A DNA stretch of 64,000 nucleotides from Alphaproteobacteria bacterium (GTDB lineage: Bacteria; Pseudomonadota; Alphaproteobacteria; CAAHEQ01; UBA3637), in assembly GCA_017466695.1 (NCBI GenBank), contig JAFTTR010000016.1, positions 130,015 to 194,014 on the forward strand, read 5' to 3'. How positions within the stretch are numbered: the stretch's first letter is position 1; every line of letters begins with the position of its first letter. The position numbers and the translations under genes are program-made. Below are positions 8,580-18,247 of the stretch, in pieces. The notes under the pieces were generated by a model that was not told the origin of the DNA, did not search any database, and was given only the letters and a program-made list of their open reading frames with translations.

Positions 8580-9905
8580 TTATTTCCCAATACAAAAATC
8601 TCTAAAAACAACGTCTAACAATTCTTCTGTTTCAATTTTTCCAACAATACGCCCCAATGCTCTAGAAGCCAATCTTAAATCTTCTGCTTTTAATTCTAAT
8701 TCATATGAATGCAAAGAACTTTTCAATGACAGAACACAATCTTCCAATGCTTTTCTATATCTTTCTCTTGTGATAACCCCAGTTGTATCTGGTGAAAAAT
8801 TTTCCATCAAAAAGGAGGCTATTTGACTCTTTAATGTAGAAAATCCTTCTTTTGTTTTTGCACTCATAGCTATTTCATTTTCATCAACTTTTCGATGCAC
8901 AACGTCTAATTTATTCCAAACAACAATTGATGGAATATCTTTTAAATTTTCTGGCAAAGAATCTTTATTTGGATAATTTTTAATATCACACACATGCAAA
9001 ATCAAATCAGATTCCTCAGCTTTTCTAACAGCTCTTTTAATACCTTCAGCTTCAATTTCTTCAGCATTATCTCTCAAACCGGCAGTATCAGCCAATACAA
9101 CAGGGAAACCTTCAATATCCAAATACGTTTCAACAACATCTCTCGTTGTCCCTGCAATATTTGAAACAATTGCCACATCTTTTTCACTCAGCAGATTAAT
9201 TAAACTTGATTTACCAACATTTGGCTCCCCAATAATTGCTATTTGAAAACCATCTCTTAATCTTTGTCCTTTTTTATTATCACTTAAATGATTTTCTATT
9301 TTTGAAATAAGGTCTGAAACACCTTGATCGATTAATTGCATTTTTTCAGGTGGAATGTCTTCTTCTGGAAAATCAATAAAAGCTTCCAAATAAGCCATAT
9401 CTTTAACTAACAATTGACGCCATCCTTCATATAAAGAGCCCAACTTCCCTTCCATTTGTGTCAAGGCTTGTCTTCGTTGCCATTCAGTTTGAGCATCAAT
9501 TAAATCCATTAAACCTTCAGCACTTGTAAGATCCATTTTCCCATGAACAACAGCTCGTCTTGAAAATTCACCAGGCTCAGCAGGTCTTGTATTTTCAAAT
9601 TGAGAAAGAGCTAAAAACACTCCTTCAATAACACTTCGGCCACCATGCACTTGAAACTCAACAACATCTTCACCCGTGAAGCTGTTTGGCCCTTTAAAAT
9701 AAAGAACAAGCGCATGATCAATGTTTCTATTTTCTTTTGTTTTTAGAGGTGTAAAATAAGCATATCTAGGTTTTGGATTTTCAATCCCAGTCATATGGGC
9801 AAGAATTTTGAGAGCCTTCGTTCCAGAAACTCTAATAACAGCGACACCTCCTTTCCCGGCTCCTGAAGAAAGAGCATAAATTGTTTCTGTCATTGAATAT
9901 GCCAT
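8580..9905 (-). CDS. mnmE: tRNA modification GTPase
   Basis: 441 aa. An N-terminal folate-binding domain (PGEFSRRAVVHGKMDLTSAE) is followed by a helical domain with an inserted G domain: G1 GEPNVGKSSLIN, G2 region AGTTRDV, G3 DTAGLR and G4 NKLD. The protein ends in the family-specific CIGK with its essential cysteine. It is the partner of MnmG in U34 modification. The start may be Met1 or Met5. It lies between engB and mnmG with a 3-base gap to engB, so the whole block is one transcript. Confidence 0.98.
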   Translation of the reverse strand: MAYSMTETIYALSSGAGKGGVAVIRVSGTKALKILAHMTGIENPKPRYAYFTPLKTKENRNIDHALVLYFKGPNSFTGEDVVEFQVHGGRSVIEGVFLALSQFENTRPAEPGEFSRRAVVHGKMDLTSAEGLMDLIDAQTEWQRRQALTQMEGKLGSLYEGWRQLLVKDMAYLEAFIDFPEEDIPPEKMQLIDQGVSDLISKIENHLSDNKKGQRLRDGFQIAIIGEPNVGKSSLINLLSEKDVAIVSNIAGTTRDVVETYLDIEGFPVVLADTAGLRDNAEEIEAEGIKRAVRKAEESDLILHVCDIKNYPNKDSLPENLKDIPSIVVWNKLDVVHRKVDENEIAMSAKTKEGFSTLKSQIASFLMENFSPDTTGVITRERYRKALEDCVLSLKSSLHSYELELKAEDLRLASRALGRIVGKIETEELLDVVFRDFCIGK

Positions 9906-9908
9906 TTT

Positions 9909-10562
9909 TTATATCCCTTTTAAAACTTTTACAAATTGAGCTCTCACAGCTTCAATACCAATATTTTTTTCAGAACTGGTCACTAAAATTTCCGGATAAG
10001 CAGCTACATGCAATTTTGCTTTTTCTACCGTTTCAGCAAAAACTTTTTCACATTGAGCTTTTGAAATTTTATCAATTTTTGTTAAAATAATCTGATAACT
10101 GACAGCAGCAGCATCTAACATTTTCATAATTTTAACATCAACCTCTTTAAGTCCATGGCGTGAATCTATTAGTAAAAACACACGTTTTAATTGAACACGC
10201 CCTCTTAAATAATCATGAATAAGACGTGTCCATGCTTGAACCATTTTTTCAGGGGCAGCTGCATAACCATACCCAGGTAAATCAACAATAAAAAATTGAT
10301 TATTCGCATCAAAGAAATTAAGTTCTTGAGTTCTTCCCGGAGTGTTTGATGCCCGTGCTAATCCTCGAACTCCTGTAACCGCATTAATCAAAGATGATTT
10401 ACCCACATTGGACCTGCCTGCAAAAGCAAACTCGGCCACATTTGTCGTTGGTAGTTGATCAACGCTTGCAACACCCCTTAAAAAAGTTGGTTTTTGAATA
10501 AAAAGATCATTTCCTTCTTTTTTTAATTTTTCGGTTTGTTCTTCTAATGTCAAAAATGTCAT
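9909..10562 (-). CDS. engB: Ribosome biogenesis GTP-binding protein EngB
   Basis: 217 aa of the YihA/YsxC type: GRSNVGKSSLIN (G1), RTQELNFF, DLPGYGYA (G3), TKIDK (G4) and TSSEKNIG (G5). It takes part in assembly of the large ribosomal subunit. Its ATG shares one base with the stop of yidC (TAATG), so translation is coupled. The position between yidC and mnmE follows the order expected for this cluster. Confidence 0.97.
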   Translation of the reverse strand: MTFLTLEEQTEKLKKEGNDLFIQKPTFLRGVASVDQLPTTNVAEFAFAGRSNVGKSSLINAVTGVRGLARASNTPGRTQELNFFDANNQFFIVDLPGYGYAAAPEKMVQAWTRLIHDYLRGRVQLKRVFLLIDSRHGLKEVDVKIMKMLDAAAVSYQIILTKIDKISKAQCEKVFAETVEKAKLHVAAYPEILVTSSEKNIGIEAVRAQFVKVLKGI

Positions 10563-12214
10563 TATTCAACCCCTACTTTTTTCATGATATATTTTTGTTG
10601 AAAAATTGATAAAATATTACTCCATGTCCAATAAATAATTAATCCTGAAGCAAAAGATCCCATCATTAACGTAAAAATAACAGGCAAAAGAAGCATCACT
10701 TTTGCTTGAGTTTTATCTGCAGGAGCTGGTGACAATTTTTGTTGAATATACATTGTCAGACCCATTAAAATTGGCCAAATTCCAATTGTTAAAAAAGCTG
10801 GTAATGCTATATCAAAATAACCAAAACCATTAAATGGAGATAATGGATCTGGCATAGATAAATCTTGTATCCAGCCAAAAAATGGGGCTTGGCGCATATT
10901 AATTGAAATTGACAACACTTTGTATAATGCAAAAAATACAGGAATTTGCAATAATAAGGGCAAACAACCAGAAGCTGGATTGATTTTTTCCCTTTTATAA
11001 AGATTGGCCATTTCTATTTGAAGTCTACGAGGATCTTTTTTAAATTTTGTTTGCAAATCTTTAATTTTAGGTTGAACTTTGCGCATTTTAGCCATGCTTT
11101 CGTATGATTTTGTAGCAATTGGCAATAAAGCAAAACGAATCAATGTTGCAAAAACCAAAATCGCAACACCCATATTTCCCAACAATGCATATAACCAATT
11201 TAAGAAATGTAAAAATGGCTGTGTTAAAAATCTAAACCATCCAAAGTCAATACTTAAATCAAAATGTGGGATCTTTAAATCTTTTTGATATGCATTAATC
11301 ACATCAATATCTTTTGCCCCAACAAACAAACGACTTGTTTTTGTAACACTTTCATTGGGTTGAATTAAGAAATTATCTGTTTCAAAAAATGCTTTATATG
11401 TTTCCTTTTGATCTGATACAAATGAAACAGAAACATTTTCATTTGGATTCAACACCATTAATGTTTGCCAATATTTATCCGTAAAACCAAACCATCCATC
11501 TTTTGTTCTATCAGAATATATTTTTTCATCTGTATCATACTTTTCTTCAACTAAATAATCATTCAAATACCCAACAAAACCTTGATGAACAGTTGATACA
11601 GGAGGGTTACTCTCCATCTTCCTAGAAATAAAACCTTCTTGGTATGTTTTAATAGGCATTTGCATTAAATTTGTAATCGTATCTTTGATAACAACCATAT
11701 ATTGATTATCAAGGGTTACTTCACGCTCAATTTTTACATCTTCATTTTGAAAGACAAAAACTTTTTTTTGTGATGTTGAACGCGTTTCATCTTCTTTCCA
11801 AAAAGAGGTTTTTGAAGGCATTTGAGCATCTCTACTTTTCCACAACAAAGACGTGAAATAATCATTATCCAAAACAGAAATATTTTTACTATCTGCCTCC
11901 AATGTTTCTTTATATTTTAATAAAGCTACCTTATTAAATCCACCTAAAGCAGGGTCAAATGATGCTTCAACAAATTCATTTTTAAGTAAAACAGGATCAG
12001 CTTTTTTTTCAACAACTACCTCTGATTGAGGAATCACATTGTTTAAATTTGTTTGTTCAACTTGACTTATTTTAACCGGTTCATTTTGCAAAGTTTCAGA
12101 AGTTTGTTTAGGTGTAGAAAACTGATTAAATGTAAACATAATAATCGTTACCAAAATCATGGCAATAATAACATTTTTAACTTCTTCATTTTGTTGTTTT
12201 TTCATTTGACTCAT
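10562..12214 (-). CDS. yidC: Membrane protein insertase
   Basis: 550 aa, a Gram-negative-type YidC. It has an N-terminal membrane anchor ([19 protein letters not shown]), a large periplasmic beta domain (about residues 50-340) and the conserved insertase core with about five membrane helices, including [35 protein letters not shown] and the C-terminal [12 protein letters not shown]. It inserts and folds inner-membrane proteins with or without Sec. It overlaps yidD by 4 bases (ATGA) and engB by one base. Confidence 0.98.
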   Translation of the reverse strand: MSQMKKQQNEEVKNVIIAMILVTIIMFTFNQFSTPKQTSETLQNEPVKISQVEQTNLNNVIPQSEVVVEKKADPVLLKNEFVEASFDPALGGFNKVALLKYKETLEADSKNISVLDNDYFTSLLWKSRDAQMPSKTSFWKEDETRSTSQKKVFVFQNEDVKIEREVTLDNQYMVVIKDTITNLMQMPIKTYQEGFISRKMESNPPVSTVHQGFVGYLNDYLVEEKYDTDEKIYSDRTKDGWFGFTDKYWQTLMVLNPNENVSVSFVSDQKETYKAFFETDNFLIQPNESVTKTSRLFVGAKDIDVINAYQKDLKIPHFDLSIDFGWFRFLTQPFLHFLNWLYALLGNMGVAILVFATLIRFALLPIATKSYESMAKMRKVQPKIKDLQTKFKKDPRRLQIEMANLYKREKINPASGCLPLLLQIPVFFALYKVLSISINMRQAPFFGWIQDLSMPDPLSPFNGFGYFDIALPAFLTIGIWPILMGLTMYIQQKLSPAPADKTQAKVMLLLPVIFTLMMGSFASGLIIYWTWSNILSIFQQKYIMKKVGVE

Positions 12215-12456
12215 TTTATTTCCCTTATATTATTTTTTGGAACCGGATCATATCCATCCCCACCCCATGGGTGACATTTTAAAATTCTTTTGAGCGTTAA
12301 AATAGCACCTTTTCTTATCCCATGCAACAAAAAAGCTTCTTTTGCATAATCAGAACAGGTTGGCTCAAAACGACAACAATGCCCTTTTAATGGAGATAAA
12401 AAAAGCTGATAAAATCGAATAAGTAACAAACAAAAATTTGTAGCCAACTTATGCAT
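12211..12456 (-). CDS. yidD: Membrane protein insertion efficiency factor
   Basis: 81 aa when started at the ATG at 12456, which gives the usual family length; the reading frame is open to 12498. Hallmarks are [24 protein letters not shown] and YDPVPK. It is a small membrane-associated protein that assists YidC. The chosen start overlaps the rnpA stop by 8 bases, the usual rnpA-yidD coupling. No strong SD is visible, consistent with reinitiation after rnpA. Confidence 0.93.
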   Translation of the reverse strand: MHKLATNFCLLLIRFYQLFLSPLKGHCCRFEPTCSDYAKEAFLLHGIRKGAILTLKRILKCHPWGGDGYDPVPKNNIREIK

Positions 12457-12847
12457 CTGTTTTTTCATCTTTTTGAGCATCATCTTTTTTCTCTTCAAGA
12501 GACTTTTTAAACAATCTCATTAAATAAAGCAAATCTTTATTTAACACATCAAATGGCGCATCATAAGCTGTTTTTCTAGCAACAATCACAAAATCATACC
12601 CTAATGTTGTCTGTTTAGAAAAAACAGCCTGAGCAACAGCTTTTAATCTTCTTCTAATTCGATTTCTAACAACTGCATTTCCCATTTTTTTCGTTACAGT
12701 AAAACCAAGGCGAACACCTTCAAATTCATCTTGTTTTACAGTTTGAAGAATCATTGTTGAAGCAACAAACTTTTTCCCATTATGAGTTGCTCTCAAAAAT
12801 TGACGTCTTTTTTTTAACCGTGTCAGTTCTAAAGAAGATTTTTCCAT
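12449..12847 (-). CDS. rnpA: Ribonuclease P protein component
   Basis: 132 aa with the RnpA signature [12 protein letters not shown] and the N-terminal [16 protein letters not shown]. It binds the RNase P RNA (rnpB, here at 17861) and aids removal of tRNA 5' leaders. The C-terminus carries an extra Lys/Asp-rich tail. It is separated from rpmH by a hairpin with a T-run that would lower its expression relative to L34. Confidence 0.97.
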   Translation of the reverse strand: MEKSSLELTRLKKRRQFLRATHNGKKFVASTMILQTVKQDEFEGVRLGFTVTKKMGNAVVRNRIRRRLKAVAQAVFSKQTTLGYDFVIVARKTAYDAPFDVLNKDLLYLMRLFKKSLEEKKDDAQKDEKTDA

Positions 12848-12861
12848 TTCAAATCCACTAT

Positions 12862-12892
12862 AAAAAAAAGGAACAATCCAAGAATCGTTCCC
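12862..12892 (-). terminator. Attenuator-like terminator between rpmH and rnpA
   Basis: On the minus strand GGAACGAT and ATTGTTCC pair (one G-U) around a TCTTGG loop, followed by a run of eight T. It lies 15 bases before the rnpA start. Partial termination here would yield much more rpmH than rnpA mRNA. Confidence 0.75.
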
Positions 12893-12960
12893 TTTGTTTA
12901 ATCTTTTTTGACTATTTGTTTTGCCTTTATTAGAGGGACAAAAGCCGATTCGCGTTTTAA

Positions 12961-13095
12961 TTATGCGCTTAAAACTTTACGACCTTTACGACGACGTGCA
13001 TTCAAAACTTTACGTCCTCCTAAAGTTGCCATTCTTGCTCTAAAACCATGACGGCGTGTCCGAACAAGCTTACTTGGTTGATATGTGCGTTTCAT
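12961..13095 (-). CDS. rpmH: 50S ribosomal protein L34
   Basis: 44 codons giving the whole L34 sequence: it begins [18 protein letters not shown], continues with [19 protein letters not shown] and ends KVLSA. Strongly basic, as expected. SD AAGGAG lies ahead of the ATG at 13095. A near-consensus promoter sits about 80-110 bases upstream. dnaA is not adjacent here, so the origin region may lie elsewhere. Confidence 0.98.
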   Translation of the reverse strand: MKRTYQPSKLVRTRRHGFRARMATLGGRKVLNARRRKGRKVLSA

Positions 13096-13174
13096 TTTAT
13101 TTCTCCTTAATTTATCTAATTTATTGCATAGTCAGACCGCCTGCCTAGGGCCTGTTTTGTTTAAAGTGTTATTC

Positions 13175-13203
13175 TTTATACTGTTTTTACAAAAAAAAGT
13201 CAA
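13175..13203 (-). promoter_or_regulatory. Promoter of the rpmH operon
   Basis: Minus strand: -35 TTGACT (13203-13198), 17-base T-rich spacer, -10 TATAAA (13180-13175). Transcription would start near 13168, leaving a leader of about 70 bases before rpmH. Confidence 0.8.
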
Positions 13204-13227
13204 GCATTTTTTTATATATAAGCAAAA

Positions 13228-13875
13228 TTATTCTTTAACTCTTTCTTTTTCTTCAAGCAATCGTCTTTCAAGTCCAAGTAAGCGATTCACTTCAAGCGCA
13301 TTTAAGTTTTCTAAATTGATTTGTTCCAGATAATCAAGAGCTGCATTTACACGTCCTTCATACAAAACACGTTCATCAGCAGGAAGCTTTGCCAAATCCT
13401 TTCGTATTCTTGGTAATTCAGCCTCAATTCTCTGCATTTCTGTAGATAAATCTTTCAACAATTCACGTTGCAAAAAACTTGCTTTTACACTTAAAACACG
13501 ATCCGTATCTTTTGAACGAACACTTTCTTGTTTAGGCGCTTTTCTTCGTTGATTCGCATTTTGAATTTTAGCTCTTTCTTTTGCAAAACTCATCACTATA
13601 AAACAACGGTAAATATGACTAAGCAAGCGTTCAGCAGCCTTTTTTCTTGGCGAAGATGCAGGTATTGACGAACAAATAACTGCTGCAAGTTCGTATTCAA
13701 GCAAAATATCCCGTTCCACAACTGAAACGACACGAAGCTCTTCATCAGTTACAACACCATCTCTGAATACGTTTTTCAAAAAACCAATTAAATCTCGATA
13801 TCTACTTAAAGTTGGAAATCTTGAATTTTTACGATACTCTTGAACACCATGTGTATAAAAAGCCTCTTCACCCAT
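13228..13875 (-). CDS. Uncharacterised helical protein, paralogue of the upstream gene
   Basis: 215 aa, unknown. Mostly helical, with a basic middle (NQRRKAPKQ) and a Leu/Glu-rich C-terminal coiled-coil-like part (LLGLERRLLEEKERV). A stretch SPRKKAAERLLSHIYRC resembles DSRKKAADVLSSHLGKLY in the 296-aa protein just upstream, in both cases followed by charged KE-rich helix. The two genes thus look like diverged duplicates. Spacing between them is 11 bases, with GAGG as SD. There is no signal peptide, so the protein is probably cytoplasmic. Confidence 0.75.
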   Translation of the reverse strand: MGEEAFYTHGVQEYRKNSRFPTLSRYRDLIGFLKNVFRDGVVTDEELRVVSVVERDILLEYELAAVICSSIPASSPRKKAAERLLSHIYRCFIVMSFAKERAKIQNANQRRKAPKQESVRSKDTDRVLSVKASFLQRELLKDLSTEMQRIEAELPRIRKDLAKLPADERVLYEGRVNAALDYLEQINLENLNALEVNRLLGLERRLLEEKERVKE

Positions 13876-13886
13876 TTCATCCTCAA

Positions 13887-14777
13887 CTATGCAATATCTT
13901 TAGACCCCAAAAGATTACCCATAACTTTTGAAAGACCTTTACCTTGTAAAGCATTCAACATAGATGCTTTTCCACCCAAATTTGACAACCCTGTCACCAA
14001 TTTATCTGCCCAACCGAAAAATTGATTCTTATCATCATCACCAATTTTTCGATTAAATTCACCTAATAAATCAGGCAATTGCGCATTAAGACGTTTTTCA
14101 GGATTATTCACCAAATCCGTTAACATAGAAAACAAAGTTCCATCAGATCCACTTTTTTCAGCTGAACTTTGAGCTTTTGCTACAGCTAATGCTTTACTTC
14201 GTGTTTTAGCATTTGGATTTGTAACTGCTTCACATAATACCGGATTTGCAACAAGCGCAGATAAACCACCAGCCAACAAGAAACATACCCTCTTTAAATC
14301 ACGCCCTTGAAGCATTTCATCCGTCACAACAGTAGTTGGTTTACCAGATCCAAATTTCATTTCTCTTACATCTCTATCCAAAAGTTCTAAACTTGCCTTC
14401 TGAGCTAATTTTTCCTTTATCTTTGCTGTTTTAGAATAAAGTTTGCCTAGATGAGAAGATAAAACATCTGCCGCTTTTTTGCGACTATCTGAATTTTGCA
14501 AACTTGAAGAAAAAGAGGAAGCTGTCAAAAATTGTGCCAACAGTTCAGCCTTACAAAATTCTACATTTTGAACATCTTGCTCGGTAACATCTTCTTTTAA
14601 TAAAAGCTTTTCTAATTTTTCAATATACTGAGATTGAAGCGCCTGTTGATTAATTAACAAAGCTTCTTCAGAGGCTTTTTCATCCTTTTTTAAAGATAAA
14701 TCAGCATTTACAATTTCTTCTGCTAATTCTTCATCTTTAACAACATCTTCAACTGTTCTTTTATTTTTATCAGTCAT
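13887..14777 (-). CDS. Uncharacterised protein, first of a paralogous pair
   Basis: 296 aa from the ATG at 14777; AGGTGG just upstream supports this start over the GTG at 14786. Unknown family. The N-terminal ~60 residues are acidic. A helical middle shares the RKKAAxxLxSH motif with the next gene. A hydrophobic stretch VCFLLAGGLSALVANPVL (around residue 165) could be a membrane helix or a buried core helix. The C-terminus is Gly/Asn/Leu-rich (LSNLGGKASMLNAL). Both genes lie between DUF177 and rpmH on the same strand, which does not suggest a function. Confidence 0.72.
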   Translation of the reverse strand: MTDKNKRTVEDVVKDEELAEEIVNADLSLKKDEKASEEALLINQQALQSQYIEKLEKLLLKEDVTEQDVQNVEFCKAELLAQFLTASSFSSSLQNSDSRKKAADVLSSHLGKLYSKTAKIKEKLAQKASLELLDRDVREMKFGSGKPTTVVTDEMLQGRDLKRVCFLLAGGLSALVANPVLCEAVTNPNAKTRSKALAVAKAQSSAEKSGSDGTLFSMLTDLVNNPEKRLNAQLPDLLGEFNRKIGDDDKNQFFGWADKLVTGLSNLGGKASMLNALQGKGLSKVMGNLLGSKDIA

Positions 14778-14827
14778 TGAAACCACCTATACTTTCACTA
14801 CCCTACCTTTTATTCTAACACATTTAT

Positions 14828-15358
14828 TTATTTTGTCAAGTGTTTCAAAACAGCAAATGGATTTTCCTTTACATCTTCAACTTTTTCCTCATAATAAGCA
14901 AAAGGTTCCTCCGTTTTTTTAGGAAAAGGATTTAATGATAATCCAAATTGTTCACGAACGATCTCTGAAAAATATATCCGTCCATTTTTAATAAGCTCAA
15001 TACACTCGTCATCTGGCGAAAAATCTATTTTATTTTCTTGTGTTAAAACAACATTTTCATCTTCTGAAAACAACAACACAAATGGATAATTAATATTTTC
15101 TTCAAATTCTTCTGAAGTTACAACACATGTTTGAACAATATTTGCTTTTAAAACACCCGTCAACTCAATAACATCATCTTCCAAACAAGCATTAAACTCA
15201 AAAGAAAGATTTTTAACTGCTGGTAATTCATAAAATTCAGCCAACTCTTGACATTGCGATTTGTTCGCAAGCAATAAAAAATCTCTCCCTTGTTTTGTCA
15301 CCGTTCTTGCATCTAAAACAAATGAGATATCTTTTTCTTTTTTTGCTGTTTTTTCCAT
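14828..15358 (-). CDS. DUF177 (YceD-like) protein
   Basis: 176 aa from the ATG at 15358, chosen because AAAGGG lies upstream; the longer frame to 15430 would run across the divergent gene start. DUF177 features are present: a beta-rich domain with LTGVLKANIVQTCVVTSEEF and the C-terminal NPFAVLKHL motif. Relatives affect 23S rRNA or L32 accumulation, and rpmF often follows them, but it does not here. It is divergent from the bamE-like gene with a 64-base gap that must hold both promoters. Confidence 0.88.
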   Translation of the reverse strand: MEKTAKKEKDISFVLDARTVTKQGRDFLLLANKSQCQELAEFYELPAVKNLSFEFNACLEDDVIELTGVLKANIVQTCVVTSEEFEENINYPFVLLFSEDENVVLTQENKIDFSPDDECIELIKNGRIYFSEIVREQFGLSLNPFPKKTEEPFAYYEEKVEDVKENPFAVLKHLTK

Positions 15359-15422
15359 TGACGAATACCCTTTCTTCTGCTTATATATACAATTAGAAAT
15401 GATTATATCAAAGAAGGAAAAA

Positions 15423-15881
15423 ATGTTCAAGAAACTTATTTATTCATCCCTATTATCAAGTATTGTTTTATTAAATTCTTGTGGATTAGAAACATATCAA
15501 AGTGGTGATTTACCCTCTCAACAAAGATTAAATATGATTCAAGCTGGTATGCCTGAGGAAAAAGTAATCGATCTTCTTGGAAAGCCCCTTTTTGAAAATA
15601 AAATTGGAAGCGATTCTTTTTATATTTATTTTAAATCTAAAAAAGAAAATAGAGCATTTTATCACCCTGAAGAAATTGAACGTGATGTCTACGTTGTATC
15701 ATTCAACCAAAATAAAACTGTTCGCAATATAAGGCATTTAACTTTAAATGATGCGAATGACGTTGAATATGATAACGCCCATACTCAAGTAACTGGCAAA
15801 GAGTTATCCGTTCTTGAACAATTGGTTAAAAACTTTGGCCGTTATGATGCTGGTGGACGTGATAGTTCACAAAGACAATAA
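15423..15881 (+). CDS. bamE: Outer-membrane assembly lipoprotein, BamE/SmpA family
   Basis: 152 aa from the ATG at 15423, with GAAGGA upstream. The N-terminal signal ends in a lipobox LLNSC (Cys about residue 20). The mature part has the SmpA/OmlA core: LNMIQAGMPEEKVIDLLGKP, then YFKSKKENRAFYHPEEIERD and VVSFNQNKTVRNI. BamE is a lipoprotein of the BAM complex that inserts beta-barrels. It faces the DUF177 gene, a common alphaproteobacterial pairing. A terminator follows. Confidence 0.9.
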   Translation: MFKKLIYSSLLSSIVLLNSCGLETYQSGDLPSQQRLNMIQAGMPEEKVIDLLGKPLFENKIGSDSFYIYFKSKKENRAFYHPEEIERDVYVVSFNQNKTVRNIRHLTLNDANDVEYDNAHTQVTGKELSVLEQLVKNFGRYDAGGRDSSQRQ

Positions 15882-15900
15882 AATCTGAATAACACACACA

Positions 15901-15933
15901 AAAAAAAGAACACAAAGACGTGTTCTTTTTTTT
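15901..15933. terminator. Bidirectional terminator after bamE
   Basis: AAAAAGAACAC and GTGTTCTTTTT form a stem flanked by A- and T-runs, suited to stopping both the bamE transcript and read-through from rpsI. Confidence 0.75.
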
Positions 15934-15959
15934 ATTATTAAATATCTAAAAATATTCAA

Positions 15960-15994
15960 AAAAAAATCTCCACCAAATGGTAGAGATTTTTTTT
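15960..15994 (-). terminator. Terminator of the rplM-rpsI operon
   Basis: On the minus strand AAAATCTC and GAGATTTT pair, with a further ACC/GGT in the loop, followed by a long T-run. It lies directly after the rpsI stop. Confidence 0.78.
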
Positions 15995-16008
15995 GAATTT
16001 GAAACCAA

Positions 16009-16488
16009 TTAACGTTTTGAGAATTGGAAACGTTTTCTTGCTTTTGACAAACCTGGTTTTTTACGTTCAACGATACGTGAATCACGTGTTAAGAAACCAG
16101 CTTTCTTAAGAGCTGTGTGCAATTCTGGTTCAAACATATCTAAGCAACGGCTGATACCATGGCGAACAGCATAAGCTTGACCTGATAAACCACCACCACA
16201 AACATTACATTGAACATCAAATTGACCTTCACGGTTTGTAACAGCAAATGGTTGATTGATAATCATTTGCAACACAGGACGTGGGAAGTAATTTTCAATA
16301 CTTCTGCCATTAACTGTGATTTTGCCTGAGCCTAATTTAATAATGACACGAGCAATTGCATTTTTCTTTTTACCAACAGATTGTGAACGACCTAAAGCAT
16401 CTTTTTTTGGTGTTCTTGGTGCAACTTCAACAGCTGTTGCTGTTTCTTGTTTCAAATCTTCTAAAGTTGTTGTTTTCTTGCTAACCAT
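16009..16488 (-). CDS. rpsI: 30S ribosomal protein S9
   Basis: 159 aa. The core begins at about residue 36 ([19 protein letters not shown]) and ends with the S9 tail [18 protein letters not shown]. Roughly 30 extra N-terminal residues precede it, a feature common in alphaproteobacterial S9. The ATG shares one base with the rplM stop, so the two are coupled. Confidence 0.98.
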   Translation of the reverse strand: MVSKKTTTLEDLKQETATAVEVAPRTPKKDALGRSQSVGKKKNAIARVIIKLGSGKITVNGRSIENYFPRPVLQMIINQPFAVTNREGQFDVQCNVCGGGLSGQAYAVRHGISRCLDMFEPELHTALKKAGFLTRDSRIVERKKPGLSKARKRFQFSKR

Positions 16489-16958
16489 TATGCACCTCTT
16501 TTATTCTTTGGATTTTTAGCAGCAATATCCAAAACAATTGGATTTTGAGCTTGATGTGTGTGTTCAGGTCCGACAAAAACACGTAATTTTTTCATTTGTT
16601 TACGACCTAAAGCATTTCTTGAAATCATTCTTTCAACAGCTTTTTGTAAAACACGTTCTGGGTGTTCTTCTAATTGTTTTGCAACTGAAACACCTTTAAT
16701 ACCACCAACATAACCTGTGTGATGATAATATGTTTTTTGTTCCAATTTGCGACCTGTTAATTGAACTTTTTCTGCATTAACGACAACTACATAGTCACCG
16801 CAATCTTGGTTTGGAGAATAGCATGGTTTGTTTTTTCCACGTAAGATTGTTGCAATTTGGCTTGCTAAACGACCTAAAACCAAATCTGTAGCATCAATAA
16901 CGTACCATTTGATATCGCTATTTTCCGGATTAATTGTTTTTGTTGTTTTCATTGTCAT
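16488..16958 (-). CDS. rplM: 50S ribosomal protein L13
   Basis: 156 aa with L13 signatures [37 protein letters not shown] and [17 protein letters not shown]. First gene of the rplM-rpsI operon. AAGGA lies about 10 bases ahead of the ATG at 16958. The leader is short and begins at a consensus promoter. Confidence 0.98.
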   Translation of the reverse strand: MTMKTTKTINPENSDIKWYVIDATDLVLGRLASQIATILRGKNKPCYSPNQDCGDYVVVVNAEKVQLTGRKLEQKTYYHHTGYVGGIKGVSVAKQLEEHPERVLQKAVERMISRNALGRKQMKKLRVFVGPEHTHQAQNPIVLDIAAKNPKNKRGA

Positions 16959-16993
16959 GTTATTTAATCCTTGTTATTTTTTAAAGACACACA

Positions 16994-17022
16994 CTTATAC
17001 AATAAAAAAAATGCATTGTCAA
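16994..17022 (-). promoter_or_regulatory. Promoter of rplM-rpsI
   Basis: Minus strand: -35 TTGACA (17022-17017), 17-base spacer, -10 TATAAG (16999-16994). The spacer is T-rich, as in the rpmH and rnpB promoters. Confidence 0.82.
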
Positions 17023-17092
17023 CACCTTTTTCATTGTTTTTTAATATTTTTTTGAGATGGTAATATAATACCCTCTTCAAAACACTTGAAAA

Positions 17093-17746
17093 TTAAGGGA
17101 TAAGAGAATTAAAGTATCTATCACCAGCATCTCCAAGACCTGGAACAATATAAGCATTGTTATTCAAACACTTATCCACATCCCCTGTTACTATTTTTAA
17201 ATCAGGATAAGCTGTTTTCAATGTTTTTATTCCTTCTGGCGCACTTAAAACAGAAATAAAAACTATATCTTTTATATTCACACCTTTTTTTTGAAACAAT
17301 TCCACACTCGCCAACGCAGACCCACCAGTTGCCAGCATCGGATCTAAGATAAAAACCTTTGTCTTTTGTGGCAATTCATCAGGGGTCTTGTCATAATACC
17401 AAACAGGTTTCTTTGTTTTTTCATCTCGGTACATGCCAACATGCAATACATGCGCCTGAGGCAACAACTCAATAGCCGTCTCCGTCAAAGCAAGACCTGC
17501 TCTTAATATTGGTGCTATAATATAAGTATACTTTTCATCAATAACTTTTGTTTTCATTGTTTCAAGAGGAGTCTCAATTAAAACTGTTTTTGTTGGCAAT
17601 TTTAAAAATGCCGTTTCAAGCAAAAAATAACTAATCTTTTTAAAAGCTGATAAAAATTGTTCTCTGGTTGTTGTTTTATTCCTTATAACAGCAAGGTTAT
17701 GTTTAAGAACAGGATGATTTACAACTGTTACATTTTTCATTATCAT
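17093..17746 (-). CDS. upp: Uracil phosphoribosyltransferase
   Basis: 217 aa from the ATG at 17746, which has AGGAGG five bases upstream. The PRPP-binding loop DPMLATGGSA and the C-terminal uracil-binding YIVPGLGDAGDRYF are intact. It converts uracil and PRPP to UMP in pyrimidine salvage. Apparently monocistronic, divergent from rnpB. Confidence 0.97.
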   Translation of the reverse strand: MIMKNVTVVNHPVLKHNLAVIRNKTTTREQFLSAFKKISYFLLETAFLKLPTKTVLIETPLETMKTKVIDEKYTYIIAPILRAGLALTETAIELLPQAHVLHVGMYRDEKTKKPVWYYDKTPDELPQKTKVFILDPMLATGGSALASVELFQKKGVNIKDIVFISVLSAPEGIKTLKTAYPDLKIVTGDVDKCLNNNAYIVPGLGDAGDRYFNSLIP

Positions 17747-17769
17747 CGACACCTCCTTTATTTTTCTTT

Positions 17770-17798
17770 ATTGTATACAAAAAAGAAAATATACGCAA
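17770..17798 (-). promoter_or_regulatory. Possible upp promoter
   Basis: Minus strand TTGCGT, 17-base spacer, TACAAT, 24 bases before the chosen upp ATG. The -35 is only moderate. Confidence 0.5.
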
Positions 17799-17824
17799 TA
17801 TCATTTTATATCAACGGCTTTTTA

Positions 17825-17853
17825 TTGACATTTCGTCTTTTTTTTGATATAAA
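17825..17853 (+). promoter_or_regulatory. rnpB promoter
   Basis: TTGACA (17825-17830), 17-base spacer, TATAAA (17848-17853). The predicted start 7-8 bases downstream coincides with the 5' end of the P1 helix of RNase P RNA. Confidence 0.88.
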
Positions 17854-17860
17854 ATATCTC

Positions 17861-18221
17861 GTCAGATGATCGGATAATCGCTGAAGGCAACTTTGGAGGA
17901 AAGTCCGGGCTTCACGGAAACACGATACTGGATAACGTCCAGCTGGGGTGACCCACGGGATAGCGCCATAGAAAACAAACCGCCAATTTTTAATTGGTAA
18001 GGGTGAAACGGCGAGGTAAGAGCTCACCGCATTTTAAGCAATTAAAATGGCACGGCAAGCCCTATCGGAAGCAAGACCAAGTGAAGAGAGCCAAAGATTT
18101 TCTTTGTAAAAAGAGCGTTTCTGATCTGCTCTCAAGAGGTAGGTCGCTAGAGGTAAACAGCAATGTTTATCCCAGACGAATGATTATCGATTACAAAACC
18201 CGGCTTATAGATTGTCTGACA
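17861..18221 (+). ncRNA. rnpB: RNase P RNA (type A)
   Basis: About 361 nt. The conserved 5' core GAGGAAAGTCCGGGC lies at about 17893 and the 3' core ACAAAACCCGGCTTAT at about 18193. The ends pair as P1: GTCAGATGATC with GATTGTCTGAC (all positions paired when G-U is allowed). A T-rich stretch follows and probably ends transcription. It is the catalytic partner of RnpA. It lies between its own promoter and tRNA-Pro. Confidence 0.96.
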
Positions 18222-18247
18222 TTTTTTTATTTTTTTTAATTTTTTAC

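Noticed and set aside
13096-13875. Chromosome origin next to rpmH
   Set aside because: No dnaA gene and no cluster of DnaA-box-like sequences seen in this interval.
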